In this document: positions 1-7,954 of the stretch, in pieces
Layout: every line of letters begins with the position of its first letter
Position numbering within the stretch: the first letter of the stretch is position 1
Source of the DNA: a virus
Virus record (IMG/VR): IMGVR_UViG_3300046452_000229
Span: 1-34,935 of that record
Direction: 5' to 3' (one strand)
DNA: 34,935 nucleotides
Notes under the pieces: model-generated
What the model was told of the DNA's origin: nothing
The model's database searches: none
What the model saw: the letters and a program-made list of their open reading frames with translations, nothing else
Made by a program: the position numbers and the translations under genes

Positions 1-209
1 TTGGTCGCCGGCATCGGTGATGCCGATAATTCGTTGAGCATGCGCTGGGTCAAGTTGGGCTCTTGTGGCGCCATGAACCACGCTGCCGGTGGCGGTGGTG
101 GCTGACACTGGACGGCCACCGCTGACATCGGTGGCGTCGAGTAGGACTGACAGGCGCAGATCAGCAGTGGCAAGGCGGTCGCGCAGGCGACCTTGATCAC
201 GTTGGGCAT
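1..209 (-). CDS. Rz1: Rz1-like outer-membrane lipoprotein spanin, nested in Rz (partial)
   Basis: An open frame embedded in the +1 frame of the Rz gene starts with ATG at base 209 and is still open at the window edge (69 codons visible). It begins with a short Lys-containing, hydrophobic signal (MPNVIKVACATALPLLICAC). The lipobox is I17-C18-A19-C20, so Cys20 would be lipidated. A proline-rich stretch (QPPPPPAA) follows at about residues 36-43. A signal-peptidase-II lipoprotein rich in proline, nested out of frame in Rz, is the hallmark of o-spanins in lambda-like lysis cassettes. Its stop codon is outside the window. Confidence 0.82.
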   Translation of the reverse strand, partial: MPNVIKVACATALPLLICACQSYSTPPMSAVAVQCQPPPPPAAWFMAPQEPNLTQRMLNELSASPMPAT

Positions 210-483
210 CGCTCAGGGCTCGGTAATGGGTTTGTTCACTTGCTGCAAGCCGCTGCTCCAGGGCCAGACGTTTGTCCTGCTCGGCCTGTTGCTGCGCGGC
301 AGCGGCCAGCGTTAGTTGGTTAAGGGTTTCAGTCTGGAGGCGGGCTTGTTGTTCAAGCTGCCGACCGTAGCGCCAGCCCTGAACCTGCCACGCTAACGCG
401 GCAGATCCACCGGCCAATACGATCAGCAGTACGCCGATGGCCAGCAGCCGATACGGCGCCGGGATCAAGTCGACGATACGCAT
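1..483 (-). CDS. Rz: Rz-like inner-membrane spanin (partial)
   Basis: This gene runs off the left edge of the window; 161 codons are visible. An N-terminal membrane segment at about residues 13-31 (LLAIGVLLIVLAGGSAAL) is followed by a long Gln/Glu/Ala/Arg-rich stretch typical of the periplasmic coiled coil of i-spanins. Such proteins pair with a lipoprotein o-spanin (Rz1) to fuse inner and outer membranes in the last step of lysis. The start ATG lies inside the 3' end of the endolysin gene (19-base overlap), so the two are probably translationally coupled. A second reading frame inside it encodes the matching Rz1. The assignment rests on architecture and position, since spanins are poorly conserved in sequence. 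Confidence 0.85.
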   Translation of the reverse strand, partial: MRIVDLIPAPYRLLAIGVLLIVLAGGSAALAWQVQGWRYGRQLEQQARLQTETLNQLTLAAAAQQQAEQDKRLALEQRLAASEQTHYRALSDAQRDQGRLRDRLATADLRLSVLLDATDVSGGRPVSATTATGSVVHGATRAQLDPAHAQRIIGITDAGDQ

Positions 484-1028
484 AACACTGCCCTCGCCCG
501 CTCCCACAACTGCAGCCGATCCGCCAGGCCATTCAGGCCGCCGTTGATCTTGCGGGTGATCGCTTCGAATTCATCCCGATCCGCCAGCGCGTTCAGCTCG
601 CGCACCCACCAGAACCAGGCGGCCGACTCGGCGGCCCATTGCGGCAGCTCGAGCAGCTCCGGGGTGCGCAGCAAGCGCTCATCGCCGAACAGCGCCAGGC
701 TGCAGCGCAAGTAGTTGTTGCGGCCGGTAATCTGGATCAGGCCGCGACCGCGATAGCGCTGACCGTCACCGTCCACTTTTGGGGTATTGCCCAGCTTCGC
801 CGCGAGATTGCCGGTGTCGTACTTGCTCAGGTACTGGTCGCCGCCCAGTTCGCGGATGTACTGCAGCTGGCCGGACTCGTGCCCGATTTGGGCCAGGAAC
901 GCCGCCTGGCGCTTCGGCGTGTTGATCTGCCGATGGGCCATCGCCGCGTTGAGGGCAGACATAAAAACGCCCGCTTGGCGGCGGGCGTTGGGCATGATGC
1001 GTTGTAGCTGTGGCTCTGTCAGTGACAT
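465..1028 (-). CDS. Endolysin, GH19 chitinase-like muramidase
   Basis: This 187-residue lysis enzyme of glycoside hydrolase family 19 cleaves the glycan strands of peptidoglycan. It shows the family landmarks: NTPKRQAAFLAQIGHESG at residues 36-53 with catalytic Glu51, a second acidic residue Glu60 (IRELGG), the substrate-cleft motif YRGRGLIQITGRNNY at 92-106, and INGGLNG at 161-167. No signal peptide is present, so release depends on the holin encoded at 21.8-22.2 kb. The start is supported by GGAG eight bases upstream, and the N-terminus LTEPQLQRIMPNA is typical of phage GH19 lysins. An intrinsic-terminator-like hairpin lies inside codons 14-23 (see separate entry). Confidence 0.93.
   Translation of the reverse strand: MSLTEPQLQRIMPNARRQAGVFMSALNAAMAHRQINTPKRQAAFLAQIGHESGQLQYIRELGGDQYLSKYDTGNLAAKLGNTPKVDGDGQRYRGRGLIQITGRNNYLRCSLALFGDERLLRTPELLELPQWAAESAAWFWWVRELNALADRDEFEAITRKINGGLNGLADRLQLWERARAVLCVSST
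961..988 (-). terminator. Intrinsic-terminator-like hairpin inside the endolysin coding region
   Basis: On the minus strand ACGCCCGC (988-981), a six-base loop and GCGGGCGT (974-967) form a perfect 8-bp GC-rich stem followed by TTTTTAT. This has every element of a rho-independent terminator, but it lies within the first 25 codons of the endolysin. It may attenuate lysis-gene expression unless antiterminated or kept open by translating ribosomes. The structure is seen directly; its function is inferred. Confidence 0.6.
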
Positions 1029-1061
1029 AGCGGGTCTCCATGGGGATTGGGGGTTGCGGCG

Positions 1062-2111
1062 CTACTGCTTGAGCTGAACGACCTTCAGATCCTTCGCCGA
1101 CTTTTTCTTTTTGCCTTTGGCTTTCGCCTTGCCTTGCTTGCCACCGTTGCACTCAATGGTCGTACCCCAACCAGCCTGGGTGTAAACCTGCTCCACCGAG
1201 TCCACCAGGTACTCGCCATCGAAGCCGACCTTGAAGCCTTGGGCATCGATCATTCGCTCGGCAAACAGGTCAGTGCGTCCTGGCATTTCCAGACGAACCC
1301 CGGCCGTCGACCGATTGAAGGCCGCCAGTCGAGCCTTGGCGGCTTGTTCGGCTGCCGACTTGTTGGGGTAGATGTGACGGTCGGTGTGCACCGGCGGCAG
1401 GCCGTCGGGGGAGTCGTCGTTGTCCAGAGTGACGACGGCGAGCTTTCCGTTTTTCTTGTCCTGGTGCTTGGTCGACACCGCTTTGTGGCTGTTGCGATCA
1501 CCCAGTCGGAACTGAAAGCGGCTGACGTCACGGCGATGAAGCACGACCACGCCAAAGGCCTTGCCCGAGGCGCTTTGCCCGGCCTGCCGAGGCATCACCA
1601 ACAATTTGCCGTCGGCCACCTTGGCGGTGCAGTCGTATTGCTTGGCCAGGCGGGTGATGAAGTTGAAATCAGACTCGTTGAGCTGATCAGCCCGGGGCAC
1701 CTTGGTCTGTACCGGGCACACCGGCTGCCAGCCGTTACGCGCGGCGACATCGCCGACGATCCGCGACAGGGGCACGTCTTCCCAGCTGCCGCTACGCGTG
1801 GTCTTGCCACTGCCACGCATGTCGCTGGCCTTGCCGGTAATCACCAGGGTGTCTGGCGGCCCGGAGAAATCCACATCATCGACGACGTAGCGCCCGATGC
1901 GGGTCAACGACGTTCCGGCGTAGCCCAGATAGATCTCGATGCCGGCCCCGCGCGGCGGTAGGGCCACGGCGCCGTCACGGTCATCGATGCGCAGCTCGAA
2001 CTCGTCGGACTCCATGCCGGTCTTGTCAGTGGTTTTCAGTTGCAGCAGCCGATCATTGATCAGGGCCGTGATGTCGGCGCCATTGGCGACGACGCGAAAG
2101 GCGGGAGTCAT
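1062..2111 (-). CDS. D: Baseplate hub / late control protein, P2 gpD-like
   Basis: This 349-residue protein of the P2 gpD family is the trimeric hub at the centre of the contractile-tail baseplate, to which the gpV spike attaches. It shows the family pattern: N-terminal MTPAFRVVANGADIT, then an acidic DEFELRIDDRDG segment, GIEIYLGY, and RLAKQYDCTAKVADGKLLVMP in the middle. The C-terminus is Lys-rich (about residues 325-345). It is the last tail gene before lysis, with a 33-base gap to the endolysin. An intrinsic terminator sits between it and gpX upstream, so its transcription needs readthrough or its own promoter. Confidence 0.92.
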   Translation of the reverse strand: MTPAFRVVANGADITALINDRLLQLKTTDKTGMESDEFELRIDDRDGAVALPPRGAGIEIYLGYAGTSLTRIGRYVVDDVDFSGPPDTLVITGKASDMRGSGKTTRSGSWEDVPLSRIVGDVAARNGWQPVCPVQTKVPRADQLNESDFNFITRLAKQYDCTAKVADGKLLVMPRQAGQSASGKAFGVVVLHRRDVSRFQFRLGDRNSHKAVSTKHQDKKNGKLAVVTLDNDDSPDGLPPVHTDRHIYPNKSAAEQAAKARLAAFNRSTAGVRLEMPGRTDLFAERMIDAQGFKVGFDGEYLVDSVEQVYTQAGWGTTIECNGGKQGKAKAKGKKKKSAKDLKVVQLKQ

Positions 2112-2120
2112 TTATTTTTT

Positions 2121-2150
2121 CCATAAAAAAACCCGCACGAGGCGGGTTTT
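2121..2150 (-). terminator. Intrinsic terminator between gpX and gpD
   Basis: The arms AAAACCCGC (2128-2136) and GCGGGTTTT (2142-2150) form a 9-bp perfect inverted repeat with a five-base loop. Read on the minus strand, the stem is followed by a run of T, so it would act on transcripts leaving gpX. It lies in the middle of the tail operon, only about 17 bases before the gpD start codon. Confidence 0.75.
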
Positions 2151-2188
2151 GAAGGGGAGTGAAGCGGCTACACCATGACTATAGTTCA

Positions 2189-2395
2189 TCAACTCCAAAG
2201 CGCTATACCCTCTTGTGTCGTACTGAGAAAATCCGGCAGTTCGATGACAATACCGGCACGATACGGTTGCGGCTCATCGGCCAGCCCCTGGTTGGCATCC
2301 AGCACCGCCTCGACGGTGCCGCCCAGATGCCCATAGGCGTGGTAGCACAGGGTATCGAGCAGATCCCCGTCAGACGTTCTGCAGGTCGTCGCCAT
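2189..2395 (-). CDS. X: Tail protein X, P2 gpX-like
   Basis: This 68-residue protein matches P2 gpX, a small baseplate-associated tail protein of contractile phages. The conserved core reads SDGDLLDTLCYHAYG (about residues 8-22), with ANQGLADEP and the closing GIVIELPD-like segment. The ATG at 2395 is chosen over an upstream TTG because GGAG lies ten bases before it. It overlaps the end of gpU by 26 bases, as neighbouring tail genes often do. A strong terminator follows. Confidence 0.85.
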   Translation of the reverse strand: MATTCRTSDGDLLDTLCYHAYGHLGGTVEAVLDANQGLADEPQPYRAGIVIELPDFLSTTQEGIALWS

Positions 2396-3215
2396 AGCGT
2401 GCAAACTCCAAGGTGAACGCTTGCTTGCGCGGGATCCCGCCCTGCAGCAGCGCGCTCTGTTCTTCTTCGACGTTCTTCAGGCACCAGGTGCCCAGCACGT
2501 CGCCATAACCGGTGGTCAGGGTCAGGGGTTTCAACTGCGCACCAAGGCTGCGCAAGGTGTCCAGTTGTTTGAGCCCACCCTTGAACCCGGGAAAGATCGC
2601 GCCCTTAAGGGTGATCTTCTCTTCGCCCATGCCGACCGCTTGCTGCGCCGGTCGCCGACTCAGGCGCTCCTGGGACGCCCAACGAAACTCCGTCGAACGC
2701 CGCAGTTCGTCAAAGGCGGCGGTGTCCAGGTTGAAGTAGTAAGGCTGTGCCTTCGGATCCTGCGGCTGGATGATCAGCAAGTGCGGAAACGGCGTGACCG
2801 CCTCCGGCAATGGCGTGGCATCTCCGGCCAGCGAACCGGTGGGCACGATGTTGGCCAGCGAGGGGCTGACCTTGCCGGCAATCTTGTTGATCGCGGTGGA
2901 CGCCCGCGCGGCCTGCTCTTTCAGCTGCCCCATGCGTTCATCGATCTGCGACACGGCCCGCGTGGCTTTGTTGTACGTGGCCACCACCTGCCCCACTTTG
3001 GCCTGCGCGGCGTTGACACCGCGCATGACCCGTTGCAGTTTCTGACTAACCGCCGGGCCCACGATTGGCAAGCCCTCCAGCTCCGAGGCCACGCCGCTGA
3101 TTTCACTGATGGCGCCGTTGACCGGCCCCATCATGCCGTCCAGGCTGCGACGCCCTATCTCCCCCGCCGCCGCCAGATTTTTCAGGCCCGCCTGCAGCTG
3201 TTCCATGTAGGCCAT
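2370..3215 (-). CDS. U: Tail protein U, P2 gpU-like, with N-terminal extension
   Basis: Of 281 residues, the C-terminal part (about 145-281) resembles P2 gpU. It has a FRWASQERLSRRPAQQAVG segment, the beta-rich EEKITLKGAIFPGFKGG, then LDTLRSLG and a closing FTLEFARYGDD. P2 gpU is about 160 residues, so the first 130 or so are extra. That part is alanine-rich and predicted mostly helical (for example VSQIDERMGQLKEQAARASTAINKIAG) and could contact the tape measure. gpU proteins act late in tail assembly, near the tail end or in length completion. It lies 12 bases downstream of the tape measure gene. Confidence 0.85.
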   Translation of the reverse strand: MAYMEQLQAGLKNLAAAGEIGRRSLDGMMGPVNGAISEISGVASELEGLPIVGPAVSQKLQRVMRGVNAAQAKVGQVVATYNKATRAVSQIDERMGQLKEQAARASTAINKIAGKVSPSLANIVPTGSLAGDATPLPEAVTPFPHLLIIQPQDPKAQPYYFNLDTAAFDELRRSTEFRWASQERLSRRPAQQAVGMGEEKITLKGAIFPGFKGGLKQLDTLRSLGAQLKPLTLTTGYGDVLGTWCLKNVEEEQSALLQGGIPRKQAFTLEFARYGDDLQNV

Positions 3216-3227
3216 AAGCCCTCCTCG

Positions 3228-5723
3228 TTAGACATGCGGCTCGTCGTACAGCTTGCGGTTCTGCAGCTGCTGCGTGGCATCGCGCATTTGCTGTTCAATG
3301 AATGGCCGCAGCTCGCGCGCCAATTGCGCCGGATCTTTCACGTCGCCTTGCACGGTGATGCTCAATGGGGCCTGGATCTCGACCCGCTGCTCGATCTTCG
3401 GTGGTTCGCTCTTGGTCGCGACCGGCACCGGGGCCAACAATGCCGGCACACTGGGCGCCGCCGGAACGGTCAGGGATCGCGTCACGTCGCCCAATGCAGC
3501 GCCGTCGGCGTCCCGCTCCGGCAATAGGCTTTGCCCGGTCGAGGGCTTTGGCGACACCGGCACACCGGGACTGCGTGGGCCACTGGCAGCCGCCGGCGCA
3601 AACGAGCGGGCAATGTTGCCCATCACCGGCGGCAGGTTCTGCCCGGCGTTGGTCATCATCAGCGGCCCGGCTGCGGGCACGGTCTTTAGCGAATCGTCCG
3701 TGCCGAACATCGATTTGCCCAAGGAACCGCCGAGGGCATCACCGCCCATGTAACCGAGATAACCGCCAATCAATCCGCCGACGATGTTGCCAATGATCGG
3801 TACCGCCGTACCGATGGCGGCACCGGCGGCTGCCCCGGCCAGCGTGCCGGCCAGTCCACCGGCGGCTTGTCCGTAGCCCTCGGCCTTTTCGTCCTGAGTC
3901 TCCGCATTTTGGTAGGTGTCCCACGCCTTGTAGCCGGCATCGGCTACCGCAAGTACGGCTGGGCCTTTCATGCCGCTGAGGACTTTGGCACCACGCCCGC
4001 CGCGTGCGCCGGGTTTGCCGGACGTCTTCGATTTGCCATCGCCGTCCATCCCGCCATCCAGTCCGCCGGCACCGGCTGGCAGGTTGGTGACGATCACCTT
4101 CTGCGGAATGTTTGGGTTGCCCAGCAAGGTGCCGCGCCCAATGTTCATCAGCCCCTTGCCTATCTTGAAGGCACTAACGGCCGTCTTCAGGGCCATCAGT
4201 CCGGCCACGGCCGTACCAATGCCGGTGACTAGCCGTGGGGTTTCGTCGGAGAGCGCTGTGAGGCGTCGGGCGACGCTGGTGATGCCGTTGGCCACCGCAT
4301 CGGTGACCGGCCTTAACGCGTCGCCGATGCTGCGCATGCCGTCGTCCATGCTCTGGGCCATCTCGGCCCATTTTTGCGAGGACGTCTGCCGGCGCTCGGC
4401 CAGGTTCTTGTCGAGGATACCGGTGGCATCCGCCGAGTCCTTTTTCAGCTGGTTATACAGATCCTTGTTCTGCATGTACGCGGTCAGGGCCGCCTTGACC
4501 TGCATGTCGGCAAACAGGTCACCGGTGCGCAGGGCCTCCTCGAGCGCGATGATCATGCCCTTGGCCTTTTCCGGATCGGTCTCCTCACTGATCCTGGCGG
4601 TGGCCTCGGCCATCGCTTTGGCCTTCTTCGGGTCGGTGGCGGCGATGTACTTCTGCGCCAGAGCAAAGCTTGATTCCAGGGTCGACATGCCGTTCTGCAG
4701 GCCGGTGGTCATCGACGCCTGGTAGTCGATGCCGGCCTTCTTGTATGCCTCCACCGTGTCGCCCGAACCGATCTTGCCCATCCAGTTCTTCAGGTTGTTG
4801 GCCGCCTCATCGGCGCCGCCGGCGGTCTTCATCTGCACCTGCAGCATCGACCCCAACTGGGTCACCGCGTCCATGCCGTAGATCTTCAGGTTGGCCATGT
4901 TGGCCAGCAGCTCAGGAAACCAGCGGGCCATGTCCGCCGATTCGAAACTGCCCGCCTGACCCTGAAAGGCGATCGCCTCCAGCGCCTTCTGCATCATCGC
5001 CGGATCGGTGATCTTGGCGTTCTGCCCCAGGGCGTTGATCATCTTTGCGGTTTCGGTGCCATCCGCCCCTTGGCCGACGACGAACTTGGCCGCCTTCGGC
5101 GCGTACTCCAGGGCCTTGGTCAGGTCCATGCCGGCACCGACCAAGGCGTTCACCACCTCGGCCACCTGGTTGCGCGCCATGCCCGTGTCCTGCGACGTGG
5201 TGATGATCGTGCGGGACATGCCCTGCTCTTGCGTGGTGTTAGCAATGCCGGCCTTGATCGAGATGTCGCGGATAATCGCGCTGAAGTCCGCGCTGACCTT
5301 GGTCGGAATGGCCACCCCCGCCGTCAGCGCTCCGGCCTGACCGATACTGCTCTTGAGGCCGGATCGCCCCGCCTCCAGCTGGCGGTGCCCCAGCGCCTTC
5401 AATTCGGCCCCGGCTGCTACCCGGCCCATCGCGGCGTAGGCCTTGTTGAGCCGGCCGACCTCAATGCCTTGTTTCTTCAGCAGTTCGAGATTGGATTCGA
5501 GCTTGCTCAGCAGCTTGTCCGCGCCTTCGGCGCCGGCCATGTGCGCCTTGCGCCATTCCGCGCGCAGACGGATCGTATCGCCGATGGTGTTCTGCAACAC
5601 CCGGGCTTTGCTGCCCACCGCGTCCAGATGTTTGATCTTGCTTTCGACGTCCTTGAACGCTTTGCCCACCGTCGAATCGACGGCGCCGCCAATGACAAAG
5701 CCGAGCGCCATTTTGTTCGCCAT
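3228..5723 (-). CDS. T: Tail tape measure protein, P2 gpT-like
   Basis: This 831-residue protein sets tail length and is ejected ahead of the DNA. Residues about 110-320 hold the tape-measure core domain (SADFSAIIRDISIKAGI, then QVAEVVNALVGAGMD and QNAKITDPAMMQKALEAIAFQG). Around 630-680 there are hydrophobic Gly/Ala-rich segments (AAGGLAGTLAGAAAGAAIG, GNIVGGLIGGYLGYMGG), typical membrane-active parts of tape measures. The C-terminal region is Pro/Ala-rich. The position directly after the E/E' chaperone genes is diagnostic. The length is close to P2 gpT (about 815). Confidence 0.95.
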   Translation of the reverse strand: MANKMALGFVIGGAVDSTVGKAFKDVESKIKHLDAVGSKARVLQNTIGDTIRLRAEWRKAHMAGAEGADKLLSKLESNLELLKKQGIEVGRLNKAYAAMGRVAAGAELKALGHRQLEAGRSGLKSSIGQAGALTAGVAIPTKVSADFSAIIRDISIKAGIANTTQEQGMSRTIITTSQDTGMARNQVAEVVNALVGAGMDLTKALEYAPKAAKFVVGQGADGTETAKMINALGQNAKITDPAMMQKALEAIAFQGQAGSFESADMARWFPELLANMANLKIYGMDAVTQLGSMLQVQMKTAGGADEAANNLKNWMGKIGSGDTVEAYKKAGIDYQASMTTGLQNGMSTLESSFALAQKYIAATDPKKAKAMAEATARISEETDPEKAKGMIIALEEALRTGDLFADMQVKAALTAYMQNKDLYNQLKKDSADATGILDKNLAERRQTSSQKWAEMAQSMDDGMRSIGDALRPVTDAVANGITSVARRLTALSDETPRLVTGIGTAVAGLMALKTAVSAFKIGKGLMNIGRGTLLGNPNIPQKVIVTNLPAGAGGLDGGMDGDGKSKTSGKPGARGGRGAKVLSGMKGPAVLAVADAGYKAWDTYQNAETQDEKAEGYGQAAGGLAGTLAGAAAGAAIGTAVPIIGNIVGGLIGGYLGYMGGDALGGSLGKSMFGTDDSLKTVPAAGPLMMTNAGQNLPPVMGNIARSFAPAAASGPRSPGVPVSPKPSTGQSLLPERDADGAALGDVTRSLTVPAAPSVPALLAPVPVATKSEPPKIEQRVEIQAPLSITVQGDVKDPAQLARELRPFIEQQMRDATQQLQNRKLYDEPHV

Positions 5724-5759
5724 GTGCGCACCCTCTGCGTCGGAGAAATGAAAGGTGGC

Positions 5760-5873
5760 TCAATCCGTGAGCCACCACACCAGCTCGTTGAAGGGCATGA
5801 CCACGATCTCGGCCGCCGAGAACCCGGTCTCTTTGGCCACCCGTTTGGCCAGCGCCTTCAACGTGGTCGCATC
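5760..5873 (-). CDS. gpE' frameshift extension of the tail assembly chaperone
   Basis: An open segment of 37 codons overlaps the end of gpE in another frame and has no start codon or ribosome site of its own. It reads DATTLKALAKRVAKETGFSA and ends NELVWWLTD, a classic tail-chaperone extension (helix, then a conserved Trp-Trp). It should be made as a fusion with gpE by programmed frameshifting, and the fusion recruits the tape measure. The frame is +1 (equivalently -2) relative to gpE, and the gpE stop is GTT-TGA-T. P2 itself uses a -1 slip on a T-run, which I do not see here. The frame is closed by a TGA further upstream in gpE, so the shift must occur within its last 23 codons or so. Confidence 0.72.
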   Translation of the reverse strand, partial: DATTLKALAKRVAKETGFSAAEIVVMPFNELVWWLTD

Positions 5874-6183
5874 AAACGCCGTCGTCCTGGACCAGACGAA
5901 AATAGCCGGCCTGCAGGCGCATGTAGTCCACCAGCTTGAGCGCCATCAGGTCCGCCTCGGGGGTCTGGGTCAGCGAGGCAAACAGCGACATTTCGCGTTT
6001 CTCCTCATCGCCGTTGCAGGTGGCCTGCGCGGCCCGGATATCGCGTACGCAGGGGGCGCGCAGGGTCATGCTGTCGACCAGCACGCCGGACAGTTCGGTC
6101 GGGTATTTGAGGGTGATGCGGAAACCGTCTTCGGTGAGTTGCAGCCACTTGGGCAGTGGCTTTTCTTGAGTTGCTTGAGTCAT
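5872..6183 (-). CDS. E: Tail assembly chaperone gpE
   Basis: This 103-residue protein of the P2/Mu gpE chaperone family is made before the tape measure and coats it during tail assembly. The sequence has the family order: PLPKWLQLTEDGFRITLKYP, a beta-rich middle, then DLMALKLVDYMRLQAGYF near the end. The start is ATG at 6183, shortly after the tube gene. Its 3' end overlaps the E' frame (separate entry), so two products are expected: gpE alone and a minor gpE-E' fusion. Position between tube and tape measure supports the call. Confidence 0.87.
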   Translation of the reverse strand: MTQATQEKPLPKWLQLTEDGFRITLKYPTELSGVLVDSMTLRAPCVRDIRAAQATCNGDEEKREMSLFASLTQTPEADLMALKLVDYMRLQAGYFRLVQDDGV

Positions 6184-6194
6184 GTGTTTTTTCC

Positions 6195-6698
6195 TTAGAG
6201 GCCCAGGGCCGAACGTTCTTCCGCGAGTTGATCGACGCCATCGACCACCAGCACCATGCCCACCATGTCGATCTCGTAGATCAATCGGCCATCGACTTCG
6301 AGCTTGTAATAGGTCAGCGCCATGTTGTGTTTGCTCTCGGCCTTTTCGCCGGCCTTCCAGTCGCCCATGTCGACCTCTTTGAGGCCGCCGCGCATGGTGA
6401 CAATGACCGGGGTGACCCTGCCCTTGAGACCCTTGAACGAGCCCCGGAATACGGCGTTGCACGCGGTGCGGTCGGACAGACCGAACCACTTCAAGGCCTC
6501 GCGGCGCACGCCGTTGGTGGTGAACCCGGCTTCGAGTTTTTCCACCCCGGTCGGAATCTCGATTTCGCCGGCCATGCCGCCGCCCCGGTAGGTTTCGGTT
6601 TTCAGCACCACCTTGGGCAGGGTGAGACTCGGCATCTCGCCGGAAAAGCTCACGCCGTCGATAAACCCGGCGCAGTTGGACAGAACTTCAGGAATCAT
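6195..6698 (-). CDS. FII: Major tail tube protein, P2 gpFII-like
   Basis: This 167-residue protein forms the inner tube of the contractile tail. It starts MIPEVLSNCAGFIDGVSFSG and contains LPKVVLKTETYRGGGMAGEIEIP and the C-terminal DMGDWKAGEKAE segment, all typical of the P2 FII family. It lies 12 bases downstream of the sheath gene, the invariant sheath-tube order of P2-like phages and R-type pyocins. Confidence 0.95.
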   Translation of the reverse strand: MIPEVLSNCAGFIDGVSFSGEMPSLTLPKVVLKTETYRGGGMAGEIEIPTGVEKLEAGFTTNGVRREALKWFGLSDRTACNAVFRGSFKGLKGRVTPVIVTMRGGLKEVDMGDWKAGEKAESKHNMALTYYKLEVDGRLIYEIDMVGMVLVVDGVDQLAEERSALGL

Positions 6699-6710
6699 CA
6701 GGGGGCCTCC

Positions 6711-7877
6711 TTAGGCGGCTTCAAGCACTTCGGTCATCCATTCATTGGTGACTTCGAAAAGGAAATTCGGGTTCTCGGCCGGCGGTACGTCGGTGAAGCG
6801 AATGCGCCAATACACCTTGCCCTGCTCGATCTGGCTGGCCGTGTTCAACTCATGGTCGGCATACACCTCGAAGTTGATCACCGCGCCCTGATTCTTCAGA
6901 TCACGCATGAACGCCTCCAAGCCGTCGGTGACGTCCTTGACGTAGGTCTTGGTGATTGAGCGGTCGACCGCCCATTTGTGACCCGCCTGCACCGCATCCA
7001 TGAGGATGAACAGCGTGCGCACCCGGGTGACAAAGGCCCACTTCGGATCGCTGGACAGCGTGCGGTTGCCCCACAGGCGGTAGCCGTCGTCGCGAATGAT
7101 CGTGGTGATCTTGGCGTTGTTGAGCAGGTTGGCCCGGCAGGTTTCGTCGCCGTCCAGGTACTCGACGGCGCGGGTGGTGCCGGTGATGCCGACAAACTCC
7201 TTGTTCGACGGCGACGCCCAAAAACCGTAGGTCGCATCGGTCCAGGCGAACAGACCCGCCGTCCAGGCCGAGCCCGGCGCATCGACCGTGGCACTGGTGC
7301 CGGTGTCCCAGAACTGCACGCCCGGGTCGACCATGAACAGGTTTCGACTGCCGAAGTTATCGGCATAAGCCATGGCGGCCTCATCGGTGGTGCAGGGTCC
7401 GTCGATAATGCCGATGGCCCGCAGCTTCTGCGCCAGGCTATCGAGCGCGGCGGCCACCGCTTGTGTGGCCGAATGCCCCGGCGCGATCAACAGCCGCGGT
7501 TGGGCGTTGAACAGGCTTTTGCCATCGAGCAACGCCTGCAGGCCGGTACGCTGCCCCGAGGCCAACACCCCGCCGATGATCGCCGAGGTTTGCAATGCGG
7601 CGTCTTCCAGCTTGGGCACGCCGATGGCGACGATCACCGCCTTGGCTTTGCTGTAGATCGCCTGGCAGGCCTTGGTGATCGCAGCACCGGCGCCGAAGGC
7701 GGCGATGGCTTCGCGTTCGGTGGTGATCAGTTTTAGCTCGCCGGCCTTGGCCGTGCCGCCACCGATGACGCCCGGGGTGAAAGTGTCACACAGTCCAATG
7801 ATCGAGGACGACGGTAACGAGATGGTGCGTGCGCCGGTATCGACCGACGTGGTCGTGACGCCGTGAAAGAAACTCAT
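6711..7877 (-). CDS. FI: Tail sheath protein, P2 gpFI-like
   Basis: This 388-residue contractile sheath subunit opens with MSFFHGVTT and an IGLCDTF segment, as in P2 FI. It carries RLWGNRTLSSDPKWAFVTRVRT at about residues 265-286, the most conserved part of phage sheaths, and ends with a beta-rich region (INFEVYADHELNTASQI, GKVYWRIRFTDVPPAENPNFLFEV). This shows the tail is contractile (myovirus-type). GGAG lies ten bases before the ATG. Two hairpins stand in the gap upstream of it, so the gene may need its own promoter or antitermination. Confidence 0.96.
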   Translation of the reverse strand: MSFFHGVTTTSVDTGARTISLPSSSIIGLCDTFTPGVIGGGTAKAGELKLITTEREAIAAFGAGAAITKACQAIYSKAKAVIVAIGVPKLEDAALQTSAIIGGVLASGQRTGLQALLDGKSLFNAQPRLLIAPGHSATQAVAAALDSLAQKLRAIGIIDGPCTTDEAAMAYADNFGSRNLFMVDPGVQFWDTGTSATVDAPGSAWTAGLFAWTDATYGFWASPSNKEFVGITGTTRAVEYLDGDETCRANLLNNAKITTIIRDDGYRLWGNRTLSSDPKWAFVTRVRTLFILMDAVQAGHKWAVDRSITKTYVKDVTDGLEAFMRDLKNQGAVINFEVYADHELNTASQIEQGKVYWRIRFTDVPPAENPNFLFEVTNEWMTEVLEAA

Positions 7878-7891
7878 AAGGCTCTATCTCC

Positions 7892-7922
7892 ATAAACGAC
7901 AAGGCCCCGCATAAGCGAGGCC
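7892..7922 (-). terminator. Second hairpin upstream of the sheath gene
   Basis: On the minus strand GGCCTCGC (7922-7915), a four-base loop and GCGGGGCC (7910-7903) pair fully, counting one U-G pair, and are followed by TTGTCGTTTAT. The T-run is interrupted, so this is a weaker terminator than the one 40 bases before it. Confidence 0.45.
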
Positions 7923-7954
7923 GTGAGGGCTGTTCGTGTTGCGCGTAACGGAAA

